This document shows, one piece after another, positions 1 through 7,931 of a stretch of 64,000 nt of DNA (positions are counted from its first letter, which is position 1; each line of letters begins with the position of its first letter). Both the position numbers and the translations under genes were made by a program. Under the pieces are notes generated by a model. The model saw nothing but the letters and a program-made list of their open reading frames with translations. It ran no database searches and was not told the DNA's origin. The DNA comes from Ligilactobacillus aviarius (GTDB taxonomy: Bacteria; Bacillota; Bacilli; Lactobacillales; Lactobacillaceae), in NCBI RefSeq assembly GCF_001654615.1, contig NZ_LWUD01000005.1, forward strand, positions 1 through 64,000, in the 5' to 3' direction.

Positions 1-34
1 TTAATACCATTACGCTTTCTTAAAAGTTAAAACG

Positions 35-74
35 AAAAAGGACATTTAGATTTGATCCACTCCAAATGCCCTTT
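35..74 (-). terminator. Terminator after minD
   Basis: An inverted repeat (AAAGGGCATTT pairing with AAATGTCCTTT, read on the minus strand) is followed by a T-run just after the minD stop. It probably ends the mre-min transcript. Nothing else is recognisable in bases 1-34. Confidence 0.75.
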
Positions 75-83
75 AAATCAAAT

Positions 84-890
84 TTATTTTCTCTTAAACC
101 ATTCAGTAACTTTCTCAAAAAACCCTTTTTTCTTCTGTTCCTTAAGGGACATCAACGGAACCGTTTCGCCTTCAAGTCGCCGTGCAATATTGCGGTATCC
201 CTGTCCCGCAGCACTTTTTTCGTTTAAGACTACCGGTTCCCCTTTATTTGATGAACTAATTACGTCTTCGTCATCAAAGACGATTCCTAACAACTTGATT
301 GATAAATGCCGGGTAATTTCGTCAACATCCATCATATCGCCATCATTAACCATGTGTTTTTTGATCCGGTTAATAATCAACATTGGGGCTTCTTTTAAGT
401 CCTTTTGTTCCAATAAGCCGACAACCCGGTCTGCATCACGAACAGACGAAATTTCGGGGGTTGAAACGACAATTGCTTGGTCGGCACCAGCAACGGCATT
501 CATAAATCCTTGTTCAATTCCAGCCGGACAATCAAGCAAAATATAATCAAAGTCCGGCCGTAATTCTTCAACGATTTTCTTTACTTCTTCAGGCTCCAAC
601 GCACTTTTATCTGTGTTCTGAGCGGCTGGGAGAAGGAAAAGCTTGTCGTCAAATCGTTTATCTTTAATCAACGCTTGATGCAACTTTGCACGTCCCTGAG
701 CAACATCGACAATGTCATAGATGATCCGGTTATCAAGTCCCAGAACAACGTCAAGGTTCCGTAATCCAATATCAAGGTCGATCAAACAAACCTTTTTATC
801 CATTAATGCCAAAGCGGTTCCCAGGTTAGCAGAGGTAGTTGTCTTTCCTACTCCGCCTTTTCCTGAAGTAATTACAATTGATTTTCCCAT
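84..890 (-). CDS. minD: Septum site-determining ATPase MinD
   Basis: MinD is a membrane-associated ATPase that recruits MinC and blocks FtsZ ring formation away from midcell. The 268-residue product opens with the deviant Walker A motif GKGGVGKTT (residues 10-18, with both the signature and the P-loop lysines). It ends in a short amphipathic basic helix (FFEKVTEWFKRK), the usual MinD membrane-targeting sequence. Length is normal for the family. It lies 2 bases after minC in the same direction, and the mreBCD genes are upstream, so one mre-min transcript is likely. A hairpin terminator follows the stop. Confidence 0.97.
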   Translation of the reverse strand: MGKSIVITSGKGGVGKTTTSANLGTALALMDKKVCLIDLDIGLRNLDVVLGLDNRIIYDIVDVAQGRAKLHQALIKDKRFDDKLFLLPAAQNTDKSALEPEEVKKIVEELRPDFDYILLDCPAGIEQGFMNAVAGADQAIVVSTPEISSVRDADRVVGLLEQKDLKEAPMLIINRIKKHMVNDGDMMDVDEITRHLSIKLLGIVFDDEDVISSSNKGEPVVLNEKSAAGQGYRNIARRLEGETVPLMSLKEQKKKGFFEKVTEWFKRK

Positions 891-892
891 AA

Positions 893-1579
893 TTAAAATC
901 CTCCAAACTTGGCATAAATTTTAGGCCTTAATTTCTTCAATTCATCCATTCTCAAATATGCAAGCTTATGTAAATCATTTACAAAAACGACTGGCTTTGA
1001 TTCATCTGGTTGGACCTCATCATCAAAAATTGTGACTAAATCAGCAATTCGAACCTGTTGGGCATGGGTAACATCCCCAACAATTACTGCCGAGTTATTA
1101 TCTGGAAAACCAGCCGAAACGATTCCTTCAGTCTTTCCTAAAAGATAAACATTCCCGGTTGCCTGAAGGATTCCACCTTCATGGATCGTTCCCATAAAGA
1201 GAACATCCCCGTCAATCGTTTTAACCTGCCCATTCCGGATAATATCCGCATTCGCATGGATCATATTTTTTTCAATAATTGCCGCTGCATCATCTTTCAA
1301 GATAACATCGGACTTAATTCGATGAATTGAAAATAACGGATAGTTTGCAAAAATATCTTCAATTTTCTTCTTTTCATCCGCTGACAATAACCGGTTACCC
1401 GTTTGAATCTTAAAATCAACCTGATCAGCATCAAACTTTGAATTATCTTTATAAAGCTGGTCCAACAGTTGTTTGAGTTCATGTTCAATATCGCTGAATT
1501 TAGCGGCACTTCGAAGAACGATCTCATATCCATCTTTATGTCCTTTAAGTGAAATTGCTTCGTTTGCCAAGTCGCTCAC
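893..1579 (-). CDS. minC: Septum site-determining protein MinC
   Basis: MinC inhibits FtsZ polymerisation and works with MinD. The product is 228 residues, a normal length. Residues from about 105 to 200 hold the glycine-rich right-handed beta-helix typical of the MinC C-terminal domain (for example GDVLFMGTIHEGGILQATG and VIVGDV). The N-terminal part is the less conserved FtsZ-inhibiting domain. The gene sits between mreD and minD with gaps of 12 and 2 bases, the standard Firmicute arrangement. Assignment rests on domain pattern plus position. Confidence 0.93.
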   Translation of the reverse strand: MSDLANEAISLKGHKDGYEIVLRSAAKFSDIEHELKQLLDQLYKDNSKFDADQVDFKIQTGNRLLSADEKKKIEDIFANYPLFSIHRIKSDVILKDDAAAIIEKNMIHANADIIRNGQVKTIDGDVLFMGTIHEGGILQATGNVYLLGKTEGIVSAGFPDNNSAVIVGDVTHAQQVRIADLVTIFDDEVQPDESKPVVFVNDLHKLAYLRMDELKKLRPKIYAKFGGF

Positions 1580-1591
1580 CTCTTTTAATTA

Positions 1592-2104
1592 CTATGAATA
1601 TTTGAGAAAAAGTTTTTTAAGTGGATAATATAAAACCACGTACAATGCTAAGTTGAAAGCCAAGGTCGGTCCTAAAGTTCTTCCGATAAAATCGACGATC
1701 GACACTGCAGTCTGACCAACGATCAAATTCATCCCATATGAAAGGGCTGTTAAAACGGTAATATCAATTAAATAAATTAACAGTAATACAATAAATGAAG
1801 GTTCAAAGTATTGCATGATCCACCGTGTAATATAAATCATTAACGGAAAAAGAACTAAGAAAACTCCAATTATGCCGGTATAAAACATGTCATACATCAA
1901 TCCGGCAAAAATCGCCCATGGAATGATGTGATCCACTTCGCCAAAACAAACCGCCATAAAGATCCATAGGAAGACCGTCCGGCATTCAACAAACGTGGTT
2001 GGAGTGATCATCCACCCTGACCAAACGTGCGTTAACGTTCCATCCAAAAAAATTGCAAGAATCAATCCAAGCGGAAAGATGTATCTCATTTTAGGAATTC
2101 GCAT
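1592..2104 (-). CDS. mreD: Rod shape-determining membrane protein MreD
   Basis: MreD is an integral membrane partner of MreB and MreC in the elongasome that guides lateral wall synthesis. The product has 170 residues with about five hydrophobic segments and few charged residues, as expected. The sequence is poorly conserved in this family, so the call depends mostly on position: directly after mreC (9-base gap) and before minC, all on the minus strand. Confidence 0.9.
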   Translation of the reverse strand: MRIPKMRYIFPLGLILAIFLDGTLTHVWSGWMITPTTFVECRTVFLWIFMAVCFGEVDHIIPWAIFAGLMYDMFYTGIIGVFLVLFPLMIYITRWIMQYFEPSFIVLLLIYLIDITVLTALSYGMNLIVGQTAVSIVDFIGRTLGPTLAFNLALYVVLYYPLKKLFLKYS

Positions 2105-2113
2105 AGTGCACCT

Positions 2114-2965
2114 CTAATCTTGCCGTTTCGCAACCGTTACAACGTTTAAGTTCGTCATGTCAGCTGCCGGCTTAATGTAAATCTTAGTTGGAAGTCCTGC
2201 TTGTTGGTTAACAACCTTTTCGACCGTCCCGACAAATAACCCTTTAGGCGTCGTCCCGCCTAAACCAGAGGTAATGACTTGGGTCCCCTTCTTTACATTT
2301 TCCTTTGAAGTAATTTGCCCCATGACCAATAAGTTTGTATCCGTATCATAACCCGTGATCAAACCGTTTACAGTTTGTCCATTATTATCAATCAATTGAA
2401 CTGCAAACCGGTCAGCCGCATCATCCTGGGTTGTTACCAATTCGACCTTACTATTATTCTTATTAACTTCCATAACGCGGCCAATCAGCCCTTTATCAGA
2501 AACAACGGCTGAGCCCTTGGTAATTCCTGCATTTGATCCTTTGCTGATCACAATTTGGTTTTGCCAGGTCGAAGGTGAGCGCGAAATAACATAGGCCGAA
2601 ATATCGGTATATGATGTCAAGCTTTTATTCAATGATAACTGTTGCTTTAATTGCTTATTTTCTTGCTTTAAAGTTTCATTTTCAACTTGAAGGGCATTCA
2701 TTGAATCTAACTTCTTTTTCAACTGCACATTTTCTTGGTATGTATCCGTCAAATTTGAAACGGAACCCGTCATCCTTGAAATTCCCTCAACTGGAGCATT
2801 TACAACTTTATCAACGACTCCGGCAGCACTATTCCCAATATTTTGAATAAAGGAAGGGGTCGAACGATCATTCCGAACAAAAATTGAAAATGCAATCAAT
2901 AAGAACGCGATAATTAACGATACCATTGTAATAACAAGTTTCTTATTGAAAAATGGTTTTTGCAT
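2114..2965 (-). CDS. mreC: Rod shape-determining protein MreC
   Basis: MreC is a bitopic protein linking cytoplasmic MreB to cell-wall synthases. The 283-residue product has a short cytoplasmic N-terminus, one membrane helix at about residues 10-28, a coiled coil at about 75-115 (KKKLDSMNALQVENETLK) and an extracellular beta-domain (VISRSPSTWQNQIVISKG onward). This order is diagnostic. A good ribosome binding site (GAGGATT) precedes the ATG. It lies between mreB and mreD. Confidence 0.96.
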   Translation of the reverse strand: MQKPFFNKKLVITMVSLIIAFLLIAFSIFVRNDRSTPSFIQNIGNSAAGVVDKVVNAPVEGISRMTGSVSNLTDTYQENVQLKKKLDSMNALQVENETLKQENKQLKQQLSLNKSLTSYTDISAYVISRSPSTWQNQIVISKGSNAGITKGSAVVSDKGLIGRVMEVNKNNSKVELVTTQDDAADRFAVQLIDNNGQTVNGLITGYDTDTNLLVMGQITSKENVKKGTQVITSGLGGTTPKGLFVGTVEKVVNQQAGLPTKIYIKPAADMTNLNVVTVAKRQD

Positions 2966-3033
2966 TTAAAATCCTCCTCAAAATAAAAACCGTATCATTT
3001 TAACCCGCGATGATACGATTTTTAATTGCCATG

Positions 3034-4035
3034 TTATTTCTTCATTACATCAATATTCTTTAATGATTCACCTGTACCAATGGCAACACAATCTAGTGGT
3101 TCTGAGGCAACAAATACTGGAACCTTCGTTGCTTCTGAAATAACTTCTGGTAAATGTCTTAATTGTGCTCCGCCACCAGTTAACACAATTCCGTGATCAA
3201 TAACATCGGCAGCAATTTCAGGAGAAGTTTCTTCCAATGTTTCCTTGATTGCTGTAATAATTGCTTGAACAACTTCTTGAATTGCCTTCGCAACATCTTC
3301 AGGCTTAATTTCAACTGTTTGCGGCAACCCGCTAATTAAGTCACGGCCCCGAACGCTTTGACTATCTAACTCTTTAGCAGCCTCAACTGAAGCTGAAGCA
3401 ACGTCGATCTTCAATTGTTCAGCTGTTCGTTCACCAATCAACAAATTATAATGTTGCCGCACATATGCTGTGATTGCCTCATCAAGCTTGTCTCCAGCCA
3501 TGCGAATCGAGCGACTTGATACGATTCCGCCTAATGAGATCGTTGCAACGTCCGTTGTTCCCCCACCGATATCAACAACCATACTTCCGGTTGGATCCAT
3601 TACAGGAAGTCCAGCACCGATCGCAGCTGCAAATGGTTCTTCAATTACATATGCATCCTTTGCCCCTGCGACCTTCGTTGCATCGATCACGGCCCGTTTT
3701 TCAACTTCCGTTACTCCACTCGGTACACAAACCATTACATCAGGCCGTCCTGAATGAGGCTCAAGTGATTTATCAATGTAGTATTTCATCATCGAAACCG
3801 TTGTATCATAGTCGGCAATTACCCCATCTTTCATTGGGCGAATCGCAACAATACTTGCAGGGGTTCTTCCAATCATTGCCCGCGCTTCTGAGCCAACTGA
3901 AACGATTTCGTCTGTCTTTGTGTTCTTCGCTACTACTGATGGTTCCCGCAATACAATGCCTTTTCCTTCTGAAAAGACAATTGTGTTCGCCGTTCCAAGG
4001 TCAATTCCGATATTTCTTGCACCAAATCCGAACAC
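3034..4035 (-). CDS. mreB: Rod shape-determining actin homologue MreB
   Basis: MreB forms actin-like filaments that orient lateral cell-wall synthesis. The 333-residue product has the actin-fold phosphate-binding loops ([10 protein letters not shown] at residues 10-19, and [10 protein letters not shown] in the middle) and an adenosine motif near the end ([14 protein letters not shown]). Length is typical. It is the first gene of the mreBCD-minCD run. An extended -10 promoter lies about 45 bases upstream. Confidence 0.98.
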   Translation of the reverse strand: MFGFGARNIGIDLGTANTIVFSEGKGIVLREPSVVAKNTKTDEIVSVGSEARAMIGRTPASIVAIRPMKDGVIADYDTTVSMMKYYIDKSLEPHSGRPDVMVCVPSGVTEVEKRAVIDATKVAGAKDAYVIEEPFAAAIGAGLPVMDPTGSMVVDIGGGTTDVATISLGGIVSSRSIRMAGDKLDEAITAYVRQHYNLLIGERTAEQLKIDVASASVEAAKELDSQSVRGRDLISGLPQTVEIKPEDVAKAIQEVVQAIITAIKETLEETSPEIAADVIDHGIVLTGGGAQLRHLPEVISEATKVPVFVASEPLDCVAIGTGESLKNIDVMKK

Positions 4036-4077
4036 TCTTTCTCATCCCTTCGTCCGCTTAATTTAATATTTAGTAAA

Positions 4078-4086
4078 ATTATACCA
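4078..4086 (-). promoter_or_regulatory. Extended -10 promoter of mreB operon
   Basis: Read on the minus strand the sequence is TGGTATAAT, an extended -10 element (TG-N-TATAAT), about 45 bases before the mreB ATG. No strong -35 is visible at the usual distance, which fits an extended -10 promoter. Confidence 0.55.
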
Positions 4087-4115
4087 CAGTTAAAATCAAT
4101 TAAATAGCACTAAAA

Positions 4116-4337
4116 TCAATCGTTCAGTTCCCCATTCAACGGTTCAACTTCGACGGCTTGCATTCCACGTTTGCCTTCAATTTCAACAAATCGAACCCGC
4201 TGTCCTTCATCAAGCGTCTTGAACCCCGGAGTGATGATTGCTGAAAAATGAACAAATAAGTCTTTTCCACGATCATCCGGGGTAATAAAACCGTATCCTT
4301 TTTGTTTATTAAACTGATGAACTGTTCCCGTTAACAT
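4116..4337 (-). CDS. Cold-shock-domain protein
   Basis: This is a single-stranded nucleic-acid-binding protein of the CspA family. The 73-residue product carries both RNA-binding motifs of the fold, KGYGFI (RNP1) and DLFVHFS (RNP2). It is somewhat longer than the usual 66 residues and ends in an acidic tail. I chose the internal ATG (MLTGTV) because a clear AAGAAGG ribosome binding site precedes it; the longer in-frame start adds nine residues without one. It is separated from mreB by about 80 bases. It diverges in sequence from the main CspA-type proteins. Confidence 0.88.
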   Translation of the reverse strand: MLTGTVHQFNKQKGYGFITPDDRGKDLFVHFSAIITPGFKTLDEGQRVRFVEIEGKRGMQAVEVEPLNGELND

Positions 4338-4442
4338 GATTGACCTTCTTTCTTTATGCAACAAAATTCTATCATATCAAATTTTGATAAACAAGAAATG
4401 GTTAATGATATAATAAAAGTATTATTTTGAAGGAGAAAACAA

Positions 4443-5171
4443 ATGACCAGCATGATCTTCATTACGCTTATCGGATTTTGTGCGGCAATCATTCAAACGA
4501 CTGGCGGCTTCGGTTTTGGATCGCTTTTTGTACCGCTCGTCTCAATGATCATTGCCTACCGGTATGCAACTTTTATTTCAATTATCACCTGCATGTTTTT
4601 ACAAATCTCAATTATTATTAAATATTTTAAAAAGATCCAGTGGCGGCTGATTATTGCACCTGCCATTATTTCCTTTTTTACGTCATATCTCGGAATCCAC
4701 CTAATGGTCGGTTTTTCGTCAAGGACAATGGCAATTCTTTTAGGAATTTTTCTTTGGATCCTTGCGGTTTACCTAATTTTGATCGCCCCGAAAGTGAAGT
4801 TAAAGAAAAATATTTGGGCCGAACTAGGGGTTGGTGCAATCAGTGGATTTACTGGCGGAATGTTTGCGGTTGGAGGACCGCCAATGGTTGCTTATTATGA
4901 TTCAGTCATTGATGATCCGGTTACATATCAAGCAACGATCCAAACATTTTTCTTTTTAACTTCGATTGCGATGGTGACCGAGGACATCCTTTGCATTCAC
5001 TTTTCTTCAAAGATTGGAATGCTCGCCCTTTTCGGAATCATTGGTTGCTTGGTTGGAACCTTCGTTGGAACGAAAATTTTACAACGCATTTCAATGAAAA
5101 CCGTTCGCAAAATTGCTTACATTGTAATGCTGCTTGCCGGGACATACAACTTAGCAAAGGGAATCTTTTAA
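4443..5171 (+). CDS. TSUP family membrane permease (TauE/SafE type)
   Basis: This is a predicted integral membrane transporter of the sulfite-exporter TauE/SafE (TSUP) family, proposed to move small sulfur- or carbon-containing anions; the substrate here is unknown. The 242-residue product has about eight hydrophobic segments in two halves, with the family's repeated glycine-rich pattern (TGGFGFGS near the start, ISGFTGGMFAVGGPP in the second half). A GAAGGAG ribosome binding site precedes the ATG. It stands alone on the plus strand and its last bases overlap the convergent radC stop. A second TSUP gene is at 21966-22742. Confidence 0.85.
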   Translation: MTSMIFITLIGFCAAIIQTTGGFGFGSLFVPLVSMIIAYRYATFISIITCMFLQISIIIKYFKKIQWRLIIAPAIISFFTSYLGIHLMVGFSSRTMAILLGIFLWILAVYLILIAPKVKLKKNIWAELGVGAISGFTGGMFAVGGPPMVAYYDSVIDDPVTYQATIQTFFFLTSIAMVTEDILCIHFSSKIGMLALFGIIGCLVGTFVGTKILQRISMKTVRKIAYIVMLLAGTYNLAKGIF

Positions 5172-5839
5172 ATTAATTGGGCTTCCCGAAAACTAAAATA
5201 ATTATTTTTACCAATAATAATGTGGTCGAGCAATTCAATTCCTAAAAGCTCACCGCACTTCACCAAACGATCAGTTAGTAACTGGTCGTTTTTTGATGGC
5301 TCCGGTTTGCCACTGGGATGATTATGCGCGATAATGACTCGCGCCGCCGTAAACTGAATTGCCAACTGAAAAATTTCGCGGGGATGAACCGTGGCGCTGT
5401 CAAGCGTTCCCTTAAAAATTTCTTTCTCATGAATGATCTGATTTTTCGTATCCAATAGGACGCCGTAAAGGACCTCTTGCCGATTAAATTTCAACTTTTC
5501 AATTAAATGGTTTCCAATCATTTGACTGGAACCAACTTGTCCTAAAACAAGCGGCGGCCGCTGCCGACATCGCTTTACAAACTCACAGACCACCTGCATC
5601 TTTACCGCTTGGGTTTGATTACTAAAGTATCTTTCCCAATCGGTTGCGGTCAGGTAACTAATATGGGTCAAATCAAAATTTTCCGTAAAAAATTGGTCCG
5701 TCAGTTGCGAAACCTTTCGCGGCGAACAAAACTGCGAAAGTAAAAGTCCAAATAGTTCCCGGTCACTTAACTGGGTTGCTCCATAACGTTTGACCTGTTT
5801 TTCTAAATAATCAGCTCGAAATTGATTCGTTAACGTCAT
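5168..5839 (-). CDS. radC: RadC family JAB/MPN domain protein
   Basis: RadC-family proteins carry a JAB1/MPN metal-binding domain; their cellular role is unsettled despite the name. The 223-residue product contains the JAMM signature HNHPSG with the following S and D residues near residue 172, and an N-terminal helix-hairpin-helix-like region. Length is normal. In many Firmicutes radC sits upstream of mreB; here it lies near that cluster but separated by a plus-strand permease. The ribosome binding site is buried in a perfect hairpin (5848-5877), see the separate entry. Confidence 0.92.
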   Translation of the reverse strand: MTLTNQFRADYLEKQVKRYGATQLSDRELFGLLLSQFCSPRKVSQLTDQFFTENFDLTHISYLTATDWERYFSNQTQAVKMQVVCEFVKRCRQRPPLVLGQVGSSQMIGNHLIEKLKFNRQEVLYGVLLDTKNQIIHEKEIFKGTLDSATVHPREIFQLAIQFTAARVIIAHNHPSGKPEPSKNDQLLTDRLVKCGELLGIELLDHIIIGKNNYFSFREAQLI

Positions 5840-5847
5840 TCAAAAAC

Positions 5848-5877
5848 ACCTCCATTTACAAATTCGCAAATGGAGGT
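5848..5877 (-). promoter_or_regulatory. Hairpin covering radC ribosome binding site
   Basis: A perfect 10-bp stem (ACCTCCATTT with AAATGGAGGT, 10-base loop) lies between the HAD gene and radC. On the minus strand its 3' arm contains GGAGGT, the only good radC ribosome binding site, 8 bases before the ATG. The arm is followed by GTTTTTG, so it could also act as a weak terminator of the folC-HAD transcript. Confidence 0.6.
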
Positions 5878-5882
5878 CATTT

Positions 5883-6536
5883 CTAATCTTTAATAAAATC
5901 AATCACTGCATTTAAATCTGGTTGGATCGTTAACGTGTGTTTCCGTTCAAATGTTTCCGGTTGAATGTAGTCCGGCACCATAATCACCGGAATTTCAGCC
6001 CGATTTGCCGCCTTGATTCCATTGGTTGAATCTTCAATGATAATCGTCTTTTCTTTGTCTGGCCGCCCAGCCTTTTCCCATGCTTTTAAGAAAATTGCCG
6101 GTGAAGGTTTGGCCTTTTGAACATCATTCGCTGAAACGATAAAATCAAACCGGTTTTCAAAATTCGTTTCCTTGAGGTAAAAATCAATATCTTCCCGATA
6201 GTTGCTCGAAGCCAATCCATATGGAATATGATGATCTTCTAAATAGCGAGCTAAATCTAAGAAACCGGGTTTAAATTTCAACATTCCCTCTTTTACGACC
6301 GGAAGAATTTCATCCCGGCTTAATTCCAAAAAACGTTTGATCAATTCAGGATCACCGTAATCTGCGACCATCTGGTTATACATTAGATCATAACCGCCGC
6401 CGATAAACTGTTTATAGTAATCAAATGTGAACTCAAATCCCAATTTTTGGGCTGCTTTTTGGTCAGCAGCAAAATACATCTTTTCAGAATCGTATACGAC
6501 CCCATCCATATCAAAGATCATTGCATCAATTTTCAT
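5883..6536 (-). CDS. HAD family phosphatase / beta-phosphoglucomutase-like
   Basis: This is a cytoplasmic HAD-superfamily hydrolase of the beta-phosphoglucomutase-like subgroup, likely a sugar-phosphate phosphatase; the substrate cannot be read from sequence. Motif I is FDMDGVVYDSE (nucleophile and acid/base aspartates), motif III region is KAKPSPAIF, and motif IV is IIEDSTNGIKAA. I start it at the ATG 7 bases after GAGGAG rather than at the earlier ATGs, giving 217 residues. It overlaps the end of folC by 11 bases, so translation is probably coupled. Confidence 0.87.
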   Translation of the reverse strand: MKIDAMIFDMDGVVYDSEKMYFAADQKAAQKLGFEFTFDYYKQFIGGGYDLMYNQMVADYGDPELIKRFLELSRDEILPVVKEGMLKFKPGFLDLARYLEDHHIPYGLASSNYREDIDFYLKETNFENRFDFIVSANDVQKAKPSPAIFLKAWEKAGRPDKEKTIIIEDSTNGIKAANRAEIPVIMVPDYIQPETFERKHTLTIQPDLNAVIDFIKD

Positions 6537-7857
6537 TTTCATTCTCCTCATCATTTACAAAGTAATGGCGCACTTCTGAAATAAAGTAAAGCGATCCGGT
6601 AAACAGTAAAACATCATCATCTTCATCCATCGTTTGGACCGTCTTAACCAACGCCTGTTGCCACTGGGCAGCAACATTCACTTGTGGAAATTCGTCCTTG
6701 ACCTTTTGCGGATCGATGACCGGGCGGGGACTATTAAAACGGGTTACCGTGATTTCAACGTTTGCCAGTTTCAACAGTTCCGTCAGCATCTCTTTCGGTT
6801 GCTTATCAGCCAAAATCGACGTAATGATGTGAATTTGCCGATCATGGAACCGGTCCTTTAATAGCTTTGCAATCTTTTTGACCGCCTGAATATTGTGCGC
6901 TCCGTCTAAAACAATCAGTGGCGATTCATTTACACGTTCAAATCTCCCGGGCCACTTCGTTTGGGCAAGAGCCCGCTTAACATCTGCATCTTGCAAATTC
7001 CAGTGTTCGCTTTCAGCCAGCAGCTCAACTGCCGTAATTGCCAAAGCCGCGTTCGAAACTTGGTAATCCCCCATCATTTCGAGATGCAAATTTTTGAGAT
7101 GATTTTCGCCAAAATCATAATTGAAGTTTTCACCCCAACCGTTATTAGGTAACAGCGTTGCTTTGATTTGGTCATTAACCTTATATACGGGAGCATTCAT
7201 CCGCTGGGCTTTTTCCGTAATGACTGCCAAAAGGTCATCTGGCAGATCAGCAACCACTACCGGCGTATCTTGCTTAATTATTCCCGCTTTATTGCGGGCA
7301 ACGTCCTGCAATGTCGGGCCAAGATACTTTAAATGATCCTTCGCTACTCCAGTAATAACCGATACCAATGGCTGGATAACGTTTGTTGAATCATATGTTC
7401 CACCTAGTCCAACTTCAATCACTGCATAATCAACTTGTTGTTCTGCAAAATACTTGAACATAATTGCCGTATCGATTTCAAATTCGGTCGGCCCGCCGCC
7501 ACGGTCAGCCCAATCATCATCCATTTGGGCAACAATTGGCTGGATTTCACTTACCATTCGAACTAAATCATCATCTGGAATCATTTCACCGTTAATGCAA
7601 ATGCGGTCATTGAACTTGATAATGAATGGTGAGGTAAACGAACCAACCTTAAATCCGTTCTCAATCAAAAGCTGCCGAATGTAAGCCGTCGTTGACCCCT
7701 TTCCATTGGTCCCCGTTACATGAATCATTTTAAGTTTTTGTTGCGGATCACCTAACCGCTTGCAAAAATCGCGCATTCGATCAAGCGTCGGAATCTTCTT
7801 GAATTTCGTCCGGCCGTGAATAAACGCCAAGGCATCCTGATAAGTTAACTGTTTCAC
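6526..7857 (-). CDS. folC: Folylpolyglutamate / dihydrofolate synthase
   Basis: FolC adds glutamate to folates (and in some species to dihydropteroate) in the cytoplasm. The product has the Mur-ligase-type P-loop GTNGKGST, the FTSPFI and FNDRI region typical of FolC, and the C-terminal domain with VLDGAHN. With the GTG start at 7857 (ribosome binding site AAGGGG) it has 443 residues, close to the family norm; an upstream in-frame start lacks a binding site and would add 20 unlikely residues. It follows valS, the usual neighbour in lactobacilli, with a hairpin between them. Confidence 0.95.
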   Translation of the reverse strand: MKQLTYQDALAFIHGRTKFKKIPTLDRMRDFCKRLGDPQQKLKMIHVTGTNGKGSTTAYIRQLLIENGFKVGSFTSPFIIKFNDRICINGEMIPDDDLVRMVSEIQPIVAQMDDDWADRGGGPTEFEIDTAIMFKYFAEQQVDYAVIEVGLGGTYDSTNVIQPLVSVITGVAKDHLKYLGPTLQDVARNKAGIIKQDTPVVVADLPDDLLAVITEKAQRMNAPVYKVNDQIKATLLPNNGWGENFNYDFGENHLKNLHLEMMGDYQVSNAALAITAVELLAESEHWNLQDADVKRALAQTKWPGRFERVNESPLIVLDGAHNIQAVKKIAKLLKDRFHDRQIHIITSILADKQPKEMLTELLKLANVEITVTRFNSPRPVIDPQKVKDEFPQVNVAAQWQQALVKTVQTMDEDDDVLLFTGSLYFISEVRHYFVNDEENENEN

Positions 7858-7896
7858 GCTGAATCCCCTTCTTGTATCATTTCCTTCATTATATAA

Positions 7897-7927
7897 AAAG
7901 AGAAGATTGGACTTCAATCTTCTCTTT
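7897..7927 (-). terminator. Terminator between valS and folC
   Basis: A perfect stem of about 12 bp (AAAGAGAAGATTG with its complement) is followed by a T-run on the minus strand. It should end or attenuate the valS transcript before folC. Confidence 0.75.
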
Positions 7928-7931
7928 CAAA

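Noticed and set aside
52-546. Plus-strand frame opposite minD
   Set aside because: A shadow of minD; the minus strand carries full MinD motifs.
3474-4061. Long plus-strand frames opposite mreB
   Set aside because: They lie fully inside mreB on the other strand, have no binding site and unnatural composition.
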